A stretch of DNA of 21,471 bases from Adiantum capillus-veneris (Eukaryota; Streptophyta; Polypodiopsida; Polypodiales; Pteridaceae), in contig JABFUD020000253.1 of the NCBI GenBank assembly GCA_014529385.2, positions 1 through 21,471 on the forward strand, written 5' to 3'. Below, one piece after another: positions 1-9,594 of the stretch (positions are counted from its first letter, which is position 1; each line of letters starts with the position of its first letter). The notes under the pieces are model-generated. The model was not told where the DNA came from and ran no database searches. It saw only the letters and a list, made by a program, of their open reading frames with translations. The translations under genes were made by a program, and so were the position numbers.

Positions 1-6
1 TGGAGA

Positions 7-1179
7 TTACTTGGGATCTTCTTCATCCTTCTCCACGTTCCTTTTGTAGCTTTCCTAAGAGTTAAAAAGCTAATACATTAGAACATGATAAAACGTTTTG
101 ACTTTATATGCATACAAATGATGTGGTATATACACTCACCGAGAAAAGCATCCGAGCGAGCAAGGATTGTGTAAGAAGATACCAAACTTTACGACCTCCC
201 GAAGCCTCTATCCCACGTGCTTTTTCAATAGCCATTTCACAACGGGTGTAAAATCCTCCATAAAATCATCCACATCACAAGAGCAAAGAGTGCTTGGTAT
301 TGTAGATAGTCCCTTAAACTTGTGAGTACAATGGAATTATCATTCATTCTGTCACAAGAATTAACAACTATAAAAGAGATTAAAAGATTTGATATGTTAC
401 TAATAAAAGCAAAGTAGAACTTACAATTAAATCTCTGAAGCGCGGCCAAGAGTTTGACTTCATGTTTTGGCTCTGGATCAATGAACTCTGCTCTGATTCT
501 AACATGTCTTTTCCTTATCTCTTGACCAGACCTCCTTAATAACTTCCATCCAAGATGCAGTTCTATGGTTACCTTCCAAACGTAAAACATCTTTCCAGAA
601 AAACACACGACCAGACTGGGTCTTCCACAATCTCTCTCTCAAACTCCTCATTGACAGCAACCCAATGCTTGTCCCATGTGGATTGGATATCAGCACCCAC
701 TAGTTTAGTTGTGGCCATCAGGAAGATGTAGAGATAGAATAAAAAGACCTTTGATGGAACATATCCTCGTGGATGAAAGCTCCTTTTAGATGAGGAGATC
801 TGGTCTCAACTCCCGAACCCTGGTGTTTATTAAACAACGACATAAGGGTACTTCAGGAACTCCCTTACCCCTATGTATTGTAAGAGCTTTTAAAATGTCG
901 GATCCCAATGGCTTGTCAATGATAGCTGGCACAGCTCATCCATTCTTGCTCAATGTCATCATCCACAACCTGGTTCTCATTCTCAGCATGCTCCACATCT
1001 TCTGGGATTTGTGTCTCTCCCTCAAGTTCCTTAGGAGCCACCTCCAGAGGTTGAGGCTCTTTCTCTGAACTTATGCTTGTCGCACATTTTGTAGCCTTCT
1101 TAGACTTGGCTGAGAACTTGAACTTCCAACCAGATTTTGCCTTTTTGTGGCCACCTGCACAGGTCATTCTAATGACCAA
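7..1179 (-). pseudogene. Decayed multi-exon hypothetical protein gene
   Basis: Not a family I can name. On the minus strand a last exon (54-7, stop TAA at 9-7) is joined by a consensus intron (139-55, GTGAGTG donor, CTCTTAG acceptor) to an exon ending at 140 that reads EASGGRKVWYLLTQSLLAR; the splice keeps the frame and gives a C-terminus ending DEEDPK. Farther upstream are open segments with TSLRDYLQYQALF (about 280-330), EFIDPEPKHEVKLLAALQRF (about 425-490), a tryptophan-rich piece with STWDKHWVAVNEEFE (ATG at 718-716) and a basic-then-acidic N-terminal segment (1179-916, lysine-rich SAKSKK, then EPQPLEVAPKE). A possible second intron lies at 424-349. The frame changes several times and stops occur, so it is probably dead. 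It is divergent to the transposase-like relic beginning near 3251 and could be a partner gene of one mobile element; that is inference only. Confidence 0.4.
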
Positions 1180-1753
1180 AATACAAAATCAGGCAAAAAT
1201 AAATACTTTGATCAAATTGAAGTATTATCTATGACGAGCTTCAGAACACAACACTTGCTTTAGATTTAAATGCAACAAATACAAGATTGAAACCTTGATG
1301 ATTAAATAAATTACAACATGAGACAACACATAGAATTGAGAGACCAGCATCAGCTTGGTGGCTACCTACTAGAGATACATTGCTAGAACTGACAACTGCC
1401 ATGATAGCGGGTAGGAGAATAGCACTCATCTCACTGACTTGTTCTAGCACCTGACTGCCCCACAAACCACCACACAGGGCGGGCTGCTCCCTAGTATGCT
1501 GAGATTATGCAATTTCGCTAGAAAAATTAAGAAAATGTAATGGGTCAGATTTCAAAAGCCAACTAAGCAGTTAGCGGATTCACACAGCAATAGGCAGCTA
1601 GAGGATTTACAACACTAGAATATTATGTGTGTTGCATGTAACTAGGCACCAGACCTATTTCACTGTGAAATAAGTTTGGTGGACAACCTAGCACCTGCAC
1701 AACCATGGCTCCATCAGGCCACTTTCACCCAAGACAATCACACAATAGACAGC

Positions 1754-1755
<2 letters not shown>
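1180..1755. other. Intergenic stretch without a supported gene
   Basis: Only short unsupported reading frames are present. The one structure visible is the near-perfect palindrome at 1647-1681, listed separately. Confidence 0.5.
1647..1681. repeat. Near-perfect 35-bp palindrome
   Basis: The arm CACCAGACCTATTTCAC (1647-1663) faces GTGAAATAAGTTTGGTG (1665-1681) across one base. Fifteen of seventeen positions pair; the two mismatches are transitions. CTAGG just outside the left arm is echoed by CCTAG a few bases outside the right arm, so the symmetry may once have been longer. Confidence 0.75.
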
Positions 1756-1818
<63 letters not shown>

Positions 1819-1832
1819 AGAAGAGAGAGAGA
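1756..1832. repeat. (GA)n microsatellite, interrupted
   Basis: Roughly 77 bp of GA dinucleotides with a few AAG or AGG interruptions, ending in the unit GATTGAACGCGTGTGTTCCT that also follows the GA tract at 1949-1998. Confidence 0.95.
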
Positions 1833-1860
1833 TTGAACGCGTGTGTTCCTTAATTTTGTT

Positions 1861-1945
1861 TGGCGAAATAGCAAGGAGGCTCTCAATCTCTCTCCTCGGT
1901 ACTTGTTGTGTGTGTGTGTGTGTGTGTGTGTGTTTGTGTTGAGTG

Positions 1946-1992
<47 letters not shown>

Positions 1993-2026
1993 AGAGATTG
2001 AACGCGTGTGTTCCTTATGCGCTGGA
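1861..2026. repeat. Composite microsatellite cassette, copy A
   Basis: In order: TGGCGAAATAGCAAGGAG (1861-1878), a TCAATCTCTCTCC segment, ACTTGT, (TG)n at 1907-1933, a GAGTGGATGA spacer, (GA)n at 1949-1998, then GATTGAACGCGTGTGTTCCT and TATGCGCTGGA. The same order of parts recurs at 2459-2697, so this is a dispersed or duplicated unit and not two unrelated microsatellites. Confidence 0.8.
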
Positions 2027-2042
2027 GCCTCTTTCACACGTG

Positions 2043-2258
2043 ATTGGGGACAACAATCTTGTAGGATGGGTGTAGCTTCATGTTGCAAGCAACAATAGCT
2101 TGGAGGTGCTTGACCCCATGGTGCGTGGTACCAGGGCAAGCAACAATAGCTTGGATGATGTCCCCTCGCAGTGCCCCTCCATGTTGCATATCATAGCCAT
2201 GTTCAAAGAGGTGGGATTGGAAGACCAGAGCTCTTCTCGGTTTGAAGACCATCCATGA
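2043..2258 (+). pseudogene. Relic resembling the C-terminus of a BRI1-type LRR receptor kinase
   Basis: One frame reads IGDNNLVGWV, then after one stop (TAG 2073-2075) NNSLEVLDPM, and later MLHIIAMFKEVG before stops at 2256-2261. In BRI1-family leucine-rich-repeat receptor kinases the end of the kinase domain has GDNNLVGWV, a DVFDPEL-type segment and QVMAMFKEI in this order; I recognise the pattern from knowledge of the family. The tract between is shorter than normal and contains a local duplication of GCAAGCAACAATAGCTTGGA (2085-2104 and 2136-2155), which replaced or disrupted the RPTM part. No kinase core lies nearby, so this is a small captured or processed fragment, flanked on both sides by microsatellite cassettes. 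Chance similarity cannot be excluded. Confidence 0.5.
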
Positions 2259-2458
2259 TAAAGCAACAGGAGGGAGGAGTTGAAGAGGAGCACGTCCATG
2301 GTGTTGTAAGCGGAAGTACCATTCCGACAACAGGCTAATGTCGGTGTCAAATGCTGGTTCGATTGGCAACCCACCATAATTTCACGAAATAGGCTAGTGC
2401 ACCTGAGAACAAGAATCGCAAAGCTAGAAGGAGACTGTCATACCTCATTTAATTTCGT

Positions 2459-2609
2459 TGGCGAAATAGCAAGGAGTCTTCTGAGTTAACCTCTTCAGCC
2501 TCTTCAATCTCTCACTGAGGGGCTCTTCAATCTCTCTCCCTCGGCACTTGTGTGTGTGTGTGTGTGTGGTGCTGAGGGTGGGGAGAGAGAGAGAGAGAGA
2601 GAGGAGAAG

Positions 2610-2660
<51 letters not shown>

Positions 2661-2697
2661 TTGAACAAGGAACGCGTGTGTTCCTTATGCACTGGAC
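2459..2697. repeat. Composite microsatellite cassette, copy B
   Basis: TGGCGAAATAGCAAGGAG (2459-2476), a CTCTTCAATCTCTCTCC segment, (TG)n at 2549-2568, spacer, (GA)n at about 2583-2658, then GATTGAAC and GCGTGTGTTCCTTATGC with CTGGA. Compared with copy A it has a few inserted bases that create the perfect hairpin AAGGAAC-GCGTGT-GTTCCTT at 2667-2686. Confidence 0.8.
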
Positions 2698-2755
2698 ATA
2701 AGTGTATATCTTAAAATGTGTATATCTGGAGATAAGTGTATATCTTAAAATGTGT
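2698..2755. repeat. Two-copy direct repeat, 34-bp period
   Basis: A 24-bp segment beginning ATAAGTGTATATCTTAAAAT is present at 2698-2721 and again, identical, at 2732-2755, separated by ATATCTGGAG. Confidence 0.9.
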
Positions 2756-2819
2756 CTCCATATCATAATTTTAAGAAACGTGTTGGATGTTGAACCATAT
2801 CCGACTCATTAAAGCCTTT

Positions 2820-2960
2820 GAACTTTAATAATTAATTATTTTATTAACTTTAAATCCACTCAACGTTAATAATTAACTTTTTAACTTAATAAATTTAAAA
2901 CCATTTTATTTAATAATTAATTAACTTATTAAATTTAAATCCACTAAACCTTAAAGCATG
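2820..2960. repeat. AT-rich imperfect tandem repeat
   Basis: Three diverged units of roughly 42 bp built from TAATAATTAATT and ending near TTTAAATCCACT or TTTAAAACCA. The tract is very AT-rich and holds no reading frame. The remaining sequence from 2259 to 3250 shows no supported gene. Confidence 0.6.
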
Positions 2961-3250
2961 TTGTATTCATCTTTGTATTTAACCCTGTTTTCGAATGGCT
3001 GCATTATCAACTACAGAATGTCGGATGAATGTCTATGGCCACTATAGAAGACTCCAAGGGTTATGCTAAACATAGAATGTACTAATGGTGCTGCTATTCT
3101 CTTTCTTTCATACCTGTCTTCATACTTCAATTTGCTAGAAAACATAGTTGAACTGCATCAACAGGCAGACGAGAGTGATGGTACGAGCTAACAATATGGG
3201 GTTCAAAGCACTACTGGTCCTAATGTAGAGAATATCATTTAGACATATGT

Positions 3251-3424
3251 TTGGAAAGAGTTTTTTTATATCAGGATCTCCACCACTATCCACAGGTTCT
3301 CCTCACAGCATTGTTGATCTTATTAAGTTGTTGCCTTCACAAAATGTCCTCAAAAGTTGAGTTTCCACCTTCTGTGGATGGACCAAAAAGTAAGGTATGG
3401 AAACAAAGTTTAGTGGACATGTGT
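3251..3424 (+). pseudogene. Left remnant of the interrupted transposase-like gene (possible exon)
   Basis: The frame reading VEFPPSVDGPKSKVWKQSL continues to the left LTR edge. If the retrotransposon and one copy of its target duplication are removed, the flanks rejoin at 3419/12180 and this frame stays open for a few codons (VDMWGVK) before a stop. No catalytic motif is visible. Assignment to the same gene as the right remnant rests on position and strand only. Confidence 0.35.
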
Positions 3425-4327
3425 TGTAATGGAATTTGCCTATTCAATTTGAGAATAGCGGAATTTAATGAGAGTACTTTCAAGAAATGATTTTGTGAGC
3501 ATAGCGGGTAGACATAATTGAAGATAGCAACATAATCATAGCAATTAGTTAACTTGGCATAGACAATACTTTTGCAAGAGAGAGAGTTTAGAGAACATGA
3601 CAACAATTGAGGACCGGATTTATGTGGAGCCGGTCCCCCCTCCAATAGGCATTTGTATTATGATTTCTCCATAAAGAGAGACTTGTTACAATACAGTCTT
3701 TGTGTTCCTTGTGACCTAGGTGATGCCATGAAGATGGAAGCTTCATGCACCACAAACATAACATAAACTTGAAGAAAGCTTTAACTATCCCAAGCCTCAG
3801 TCCCAAGACCTCAAACACCTTCGAAGGTGGAGAGAGCTAGCAGGGAATGAGGGTAGGGAAGAGGAAGAAGAAACATTTCGTAGGAGAAAGAATTAGTTCC
3901 TCACTTATCATACTCTTGTTGCTAGCATACATAATAGCATAGTAATGAAGAAGAAGGAGATGGCAAGCTTAAGCATTGAAGCATGGCTCTTGGTTGGATT
4001 TGCACTCCATAGCCAAGAGTGTTGGTGTAGGCTCTCAACCTCTACTTGCTTGGAGAGGGAGCTCTTGCACTTTGCATATCACACAATGAGAGTGCTTGTG
4101 AGTGTGTGTGGGTGAGTATACCCCCTAGGCACCCCCCTAGCTTGCTTGGGTCGACCCCCCCTTGTAGCTCATGCCTGAAGCTCATTGGACCCCTCCAGGC
4201 CTAGCCAATCACAAGCAGAGCCATTACAAGCAACATGGGTAGCCTTGGGACAAGTGTCCCCCTTTCCCCTTTGAGAGAGAGGACTTGATAAATGCTAAAA
4301 CAATTAGATAATTCATGTAATTTATCA

Positions 4328-4362
4328 TTGGACCCCTTTGAAGCCTAGCCAATAGGCTTCAA
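4328..4362. repeat. Hairpin and diverged duplicate inside the LTR
   Basis: TTGAAGCCTA (4338-4347) and TAGGCTTCAA (4353-4362) are a perfect 10-bp inverted repeat with a GCCAA loop. The block CATTGGACCCCT...GCCTAGCCAA here is a diverged copy of the block beginning at 4174, so part of the LTR arose by internal duplication. The same structure is at 11491-11515 in the other LTR. Confidence 0.8.
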
Positions 4363-4589
4363 GCAACACATGAAGGTAACATGGGTAGGGGCCTGACATG
4401 TGTCCTTGCTGCCTCTTCAAGTTGGGCTTCCCTTGTGTGTGTGAGTGGGTGTTCTCTCTCTAGCCCTAGGAAAAGGGCTCGCCCCCCCTCTTGTAGGAAT
4501 GCTTTTGACTTTTAGGTGATCAAGCACCTTACTCACCAAGCATGACAAAGCACTTGAACTAGGGGGTGTTCCCACAAGCATCTCAGGCA

Positions 4590-4752
4590 AGCTTCTCAAG
4601 GCACCTCAAGTACTTTAATCATGCAGCAAGTCAAGCACCTCAAGCATGGAGCCAGTCAAGCACCTCAAGCATCTTAATCAAGCACCTCAAGCATAAAAAA
4701 CCTCAAGCATGACAAGCACCTCGAGCTTGGGCCGGTTCCCACCTCAAGCTCA
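4590..4752. repeat. LTR minisatellite of AAGCACCTC units
   Basis: Variants of CAAGCACCTCAAGCAT recur about eight times with short spacers (CAAGTACTTTAATCATG, GGAGCCAGT, ATCTTAAT). The corresponding array in the other LTR is at about 11742-11907; most differences between the two LTRs fall here. Confidence 0.85.
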
Positions 4753-5024
4753 GCCCTAGCTTACTTAAGGTCAAAGGACTTTTACACACATTTATTGGAG
4801 GTCTTCAATGAAGCTAACCCTAAGGTCTTATGCTCCATTGGTTAGCCTTGCTCTTTGATAGACCATCTCCCTTTTGGGCCCCTTTACCATTGGCCCCGTG
4901 TTGAGATAGATCTATAAGCACATACCTATATCTTAACACTTGTTCCCGTTTATTCTCCCACATTAAGTGATCAATTTAATATGAGAAAATCATTTGGGTT
5001 AGTTAGATATTAGATTTTATGACA

Positions 5025-5041
5025 TTACCTCTCTCTTGAAA
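5025..5041 (-). promoter_or_regulatory. Polypurine tract of the retrotransposon
   Basis: On the minus strand the sequence just before the 3' LTR is TTTCAAGAGAGAGGTAA. A purine-rich run at this position primes plus-strand DNA synthesis in LTR retrotransposons. Confidence 0.75.
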
Positions 5042-5383
5042 TCATAGTCGTCCTCGACTATGAGGTAGAAGAGATAAAGTCTTAGTCATTAGTCAATCGT
5101 ACTTAGCGGGTAAAGGATCCCTTTTTACCCTACGACATCTTTCCAAGATGGATGACTAATCCATTTGGTGCTTGGGAGACATAGCTGCCGCAAGCATGTC
5201 TGCTCTTTAGTCCATTTCATTCTCCCAAAGTAGAGTGACAAATTCTACTTGGTGTTTGAGAGACGTCGTCATCACAAACATGATTCTAAGCATGCATACT
5301 AGTTAAATTTGTGCACAATTAAAAAGAGGACTAGTCATATAAGACAAAAACATGAGTTATTTAAAAGAAATTTGTACATTTGC
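5042..5383 (-). other. Non-coding 3' internal region of the retrotransposon with a direct repeat
   Basis: The stretch between the pol stop and the polypurine tract has no reading frame. It contains an imperfect 34-bp direct repeat, 5165-5198 and 5249-5282, each beginning TTGGTG and ending in a CAAGCATG or CAAACATG motif. Confidence 0.7.
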
Positions 5384-5998
5384 TTACTCTAATGTAGCAT
5401 TGTAAGCATTGACAAGGTTCATACTATCCTTAAGTTGTACTCCTTGCATCCATTTAGCATCTTCAAAAGGATAATTTTTGAACTTAATAAGATACCGTCG
5501 GATAATCTTACCATGTCGTAGTACCTTGTCTTCATGCCGAAGGATAGCTTCGGGTTGTAGCACCTCTTCTTGGTCTTCAACTTCGGGAGGGTCTTCAATA
5601 ATTGGTTCAATTGGTGGCTCTCCTTTGTAGGGCTTAAGTAAGCTTACATGAAAGGCATTGTGTATAAGCCAATGGTTGGGCAACTTGAGTTGATAAGCCG
5701 TCTCATTGATAGGCTTCAAGATTTGGAAAGGACCATAGTATCTTTTTGCTAGTTTAGCATAATACTTTTGATGGCCCGTAGGATTTTTGCCCGTCGTTTG
5801 CCTTAATCGAGCCTTAGGAAACTTGAGTAAGACCCAATCATTTTCTTTGAACATTAAGGCTCTTCTGTGCTTATCAGCAGCAGCTTTTTGCCTTTGTTGA
5901 GAGATGGCTATAGCCTCCCTAATCTTTTGAAAAGATTCTTGTAGGTCACGGCTATACTCATCGGCGGCGAAGATCTTCCCATGTACTTTCAGTAGCAA
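5384..5998 (-). pseudogene. Integrase C-terminal part with chromodomain-like tail (pol segment 4)
   Basis: About 204 residues in one frame. The first ~80 residues continue the integrase with the basic segment AADKHRRALMFKENDWVLL. A GPY/F-type motif (YYGPFQIL) is near residue 93, followed by the NETAYQLKLP and HNAFHVSLLKP blocks usual at the end of Ty3/gypsy integrases. The last ~55 residues (RRYLIKFKNYP...AKWMQ) match the layout of a chromodomain, but the tryptophan of the usual KWKG motif is replaced (KFKN), as in the less canonical chromodomains of many plant chromoviruses. Such domains are thought to steer integration into chromatin. The segment joins the upstream integrase frame by a single-base shift near 6020; the real coding sense starts there and not at the first ATG. 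Confidence 0.85.
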
Positions 5999-6285
5999 GG
6001 GACTTTTAGGTCTTCCTCTATGATCTCGAAAGGTGCTTTGCCCGTAGAAGTATGTACAGTATTATTGTAGGCATACTCTACTAGCGGTAAATACTTTTCC
6101 CATTGTGAGCGTTGATCTACTTCGGTAACATAAGTCTTGAGTAGATCGAGTATCGTAAGATTGGCTATCTCACTTTGGCCATCCGTTTGTGGGTGATAGG
6201 CCGAAGAGAAATTCAATCTTGTTCCTAGATTTTCAAAGAGACCTTTCCAGAAATTACTGGTCATTCTAGGATCTCTATCTGACAC
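5989..6285 (-). pseudogene. Integrase catalytic core, middle part (pol segment 3)
   Basis: About 98 residues. SDRDPRMTSNFW carries the second catalytic aspartate of the DDE core, and AYHPQTDGQSE the third acidic residue (E). Both are intact. The segment is bounded by single-base frame changes at about 6315 (AAAA run) and 6020 and belongs to the same polyprotein as its neighbours. Coding sense continues upstream in this frame to about 6315. Confidence 0.85.
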
Positions 6286-8003
6286 GATGGATGTGGGTAA
6301 TCCATGGTGTTGAAAATCTGAGATATGAAGAGAGTTGCCATTTGATGTGCCTTAATAGTCTTTTTGACAGGAATAAAATGTGCTTGCTTGCTAAACCTGT
6401 CGACTATTGTCCATATTCCTGTATTCCCATGGATAGACTTGGGTAATCCAAAGATGAAATCCATGGATATACTCTCCCATGGTGAATTTGGAATAGGCAA
6501 TGGCTGGAGTAATCCAGGTTGCTTCCCTCTATCATACTTGGTCTTTTGGCATACTACACATTTTGAAACATACTCTTGTATGTCCACTTTCATGGTAGGC
6601 CAATAGAAATACGTCTCTACTCCTCGGAGAGTAGGTTGAATACCTCTATGCCCTGCATATGGAGGAGCATGGGATTCATACATAACCTTCTCACGAAGGG
6701 AATGGGTAACACATAGCCTATTGCCGTGGAGAAGATAACCATCCTGCAAGGTGAATGGTTCCTCTTTCTTCCCCAAAGCAAGGGCTGACATTATGTCTCT
6801 AAAGTCAGGGTCAGTAGCATACTCATCTATCATAGAGGATAGATCATTGTGAGTAGCTATAGACACCGCATTAACTTTTGGTCGTCGTGAAAGTGCATCG
6901 GCAACTTGATTGTGCTTACCAGCTATGTGAGCAATATGGAAATTAAATTGCGAAAGAAAATTTGCCCACCTCATTTGTTTGTCGGAAAGCTTGGTTTGCG
7001 TCATGAAATACTTGAGACTTTGGTGGTCGGTTCGTAGGATAAATGGAGTCCCCAATAGGTAGTGCTTCCATGTGTCTAGGGCATGTAGAACAGCTAAAAG
7101 CTCTTTCTCATAAATGCCCAAGACTCGTTCATCACCATTGAGCCTTCGGCTCTCATATGCTATGGCATGCCCTTCTTGAAGCAAAACCGCTCCAAGGCAA
7201 TCACCACAAGCATCACATTGGACCTCAAATGGCTTTGAGAGATCCGGAAGCACGAGGACTGGTTGGGAAGTAAGCTTCTCTTTGAGTTTTTCAAAAGCAT
7301 TTTGCTCCTTAGCAGTCCATACAAACTTAACGTTCTTCTTGGTTAAGTCGTGTAGTGGTCCTGCTACTTGAGAGAATTTTGCTATGAAGCGTCTATAGTA
7401 TGCACACATACCAATAAAGCTTCTTAGCTCATGTAGATTCCTTGGGTTAGGCCATGATTTTATTACCTCTAACTTTGATGGATCCATACGAATACCATCG
7501 TGAGAGATAATATGGCCTAGATATTGAATCTCTTGAAGGAAGAATTCACTTTTCTTTTGGTTGAGAAAAAGTTTGTTCTCCCTCAAGGCTTGAAAAATCA
7601 CTTGGAGATGTTGCTTATGTTCCTCCAAAGACTTGGAGTAGATGATGATATCATCGAAGAACACTCCAGTGAATTTTCGATATGGTCTAAAAATTTTCTC
7701 CATCAAACGATTGAACGTAGCTGGTGCATTAGTCAAGCCAAAAGGCATGACTAGATATTCATAAAGACCAAATGTTGTGCGAAACGCGGTCTTTAAGATA
7801 TCCTCATCCACTATCCTTATTTGATGATAGCCACTCTTAAGGTCAATCCTACTGAAGTAGGTAGAGCCTTGTAGCTTATCAAAAGATCTTCTACCCGAGG
7901 TACGGGAAATCTGTTTTTGATAGTGATATGGTTTAGTGCTCGATAGTCCACACACATACGGTATGTACCATCTTTCTTTTGCACTAAAAGGACTGGAGAA
8001 CAA
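6261..8003 (-). pseudogene. Reverse transcriptase, RNase H and integrase N-part (pol segment 2)
   Basis: Real coding sense runs from about residue 40 (near 7884) to about 6315. [15 protein letters not shown] carries the first catalytic aspartate and the box FFDDIIIYS (about 7636-7660) the catalytic pair, with F in place of Y before the aspartates. RNase H: CDACGDCLGAVL near residue 266, EKELLAVLHAL and LRTDHQSLKYF. Integrase: an HHCC zinc finger (H...H near residue 444, CVVC near 485), then MDFIFGLP with the first catalytic aspartate. No internal stop interrupts more than 500 residues, which is notable for a nominally broken element. It lies between single-base frame changes at both ends. Confidence 0.92.
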
Positions 8004-9523
8004 AAGGGAGAGGAACTAGGCCTCACCATCCCTTTGTCTACCAGCTCTTGTACTTGCCTCATGATCTCCTCTTGTTGAGCTTGTGAGACTCGATAAGGAG
8101 GTTTGTTAGGCGGTGAGCTTCCTGGAAGGAGCTCAATACGATGGTCATCATCCCCTCGTTTTGGAGGTAGGTCCATAGGGATATCATCGATGAACACATC
8201 TTGGAATCCTTTTAGAAAAGTAGACAAGTCTAACTCTTCTTGATTCCTATCATTTTCATTTGATGAAACATTATTAGCTTTTAGAGACTCTTTGACATAA
8301 ATCATGTACGCAGAAACTGAGCTCTTCATTGATTTATCAAAAGAAAGAGGATTTACAAGTGGAATAGTGCGACCACGCTCACTAGCATCTATATACATGT
8401 TCTTTCCCCTGTAGGTGAAGTAAATTCTCCTTTCAGGGAACTTCATGTTGGCAGCCATGCGATCAAACCATGGTGCCCCTAGGATAACATCCTGATGTTG
8501 GAGGGGAGAGATGAAGAAGTCTTCTTTGTCGACATAGCTTTGGACATGAAGCCTCAACTTCCCAATCAAGGGAGTAACGGAGGCTTGTTGTCCCTTGAAA
8601 GCTGCATCAGCTGTTACTATATCTCCCATCTCAAAAGCTTGAATGCCCAACTTGGTGGCCAACTCTATTGATATGAAGTTGAGAGTAGAGCCAGGGTCAA
8701 ACAAGATGAAGGCATCATGCTCTCTTACCTTTCCCCAAGCATAGGAGAGTGATGATCCTTTGCAATGAGCATCCTCTTTTGGAGCTTCGATGGTGGAAGC
8801 CCTAGGAGTCTCATTGCGAGTATTCTTCTTGGGGCAAGAACGATAGCCATGTCCTTGCTCCCCACACTTGAAACACTTATGGTCCTTGCGAAAAGCTTCA
8901 AGCTCTTCAGGAGAGAGTTTGTTTTTACCTTTGTAAACTCCCTTCTCCTTGGACCGATTGTTGTTGTTGTTGTTGGAAGTGCCTTGGGAATTATTTTGAG
9001 CATTGGATTTCCCCTTTGCATCATTTTTATCTTTGTTTTCCATGGGCTTGACATTACGTCTAGCCCCTTGATGGAAATTGATGCGTGAAGCAACCATGGT
9101 GTGGTGGATTACTTCGGTAATAGTACCGGGCCGTTGAGAGTTGATATATTCGGCCATCTCTTCAGGTAATCCCGCACAGAATTGCTGTCTTTGCTCGGCA
9201 AAGTCTATCTTTTGAAAGACAGTAGCTTTGAGATGTAAATCCCAAAACTTATCTACATACTTGTTGATAGACTCATGAGAGAGGAGCTTCAAGCCGCGCC
9301 ATTCGGTAAGAACTTTATCTTTAGTATCGCTTGGAAGAAATTGCTTCATGATGGAAACTCGTAGAGTTTTCCATGTCTTTGGGGCTTCTCCATTGCCACG
9401 AAGGCTAGCCCACCATTGACGAGCTGATTTTTGGAAGTGCATAGCTACATGGCGTAGCTTGGAGGACTCTGTGAAGCCCTCGTCCCCAAAGGCCGCATCA
9501 AATTGCTGGATGAAGGCCAACAC
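7817..9523 (-). pseudogene. Gag core, zinc knuckle, protease and RT N-terminus (pol segment 1)
   Basis: The frame is open upstream of 9523 to about 9615, where it meets the gag N-terminal segment, so the first ATG is not the true start. Residues 1-130 have the retrotransposon gag core (WWASLRGNG, with FCAGLPEEM later). The CCHC knuckle [14 protein letters not shown] is at about 8834-8876. Protease follows with [10 protein letters not shown] near 8690; DPGST is a common plant variant of the aspartic D-S/T-G box. The RT fingers begin at about residue 485 ([16 protein letters not shown]). The last ~25 residues are out of frame after a single-base loss near 7884. An asparagine run before the knuckle is low complexity. 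Confidence 0.9.
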
Positions 9524-9594
9524 TTTGTCGGTAGCACCAAAGGTGCCATCGTAGGTGAGAAAAGAGATACTCTTTCCTCCCTCCTTGAACTTCT

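Larger units (their letters stand above)
3425..5024 (-). repeat. 3' LTR of the Ty3/gypsy element
   Basis: 1600 bp, TG at the minus-strand start (5024) and CA at 3425. It differs from the other LTR at about five sites: single-base indels near 3673, 3788 and 4217, and a small cluster near 4694-4733. It contains a minisatellite rich in CAAGCACCTC, a diverged internal duplication and a 10-bp-arm hairpin, all listed separately. Confidence 0.95.

Noticed and set aside
1676-2139. Arg-Glu and Ser-Leu repeat proteins in the GA tracts
   Set aside because: These are translations of dinucleotide repeats, with no coding signature.
3419-3424. A longer target duplication including ACATGTG on both sides
   Set aside because: ACAT on the right belongs to the LTR end (GACA) plus one flank base, so only a 5-bp duplication with one mismatch is supported.
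4417-4599. 60-codon frame repeated in both LTRs
   Set aside because: It is identical only because the LTRs are identical; it overlaps the minisatellite and resembles no known protein.
4612-4740. CRISPR-like array of CAAGCACCTC units
   Set aside because: Units are short, imperfect and within a plant LTR; spacers are not unique sequences of constant length.
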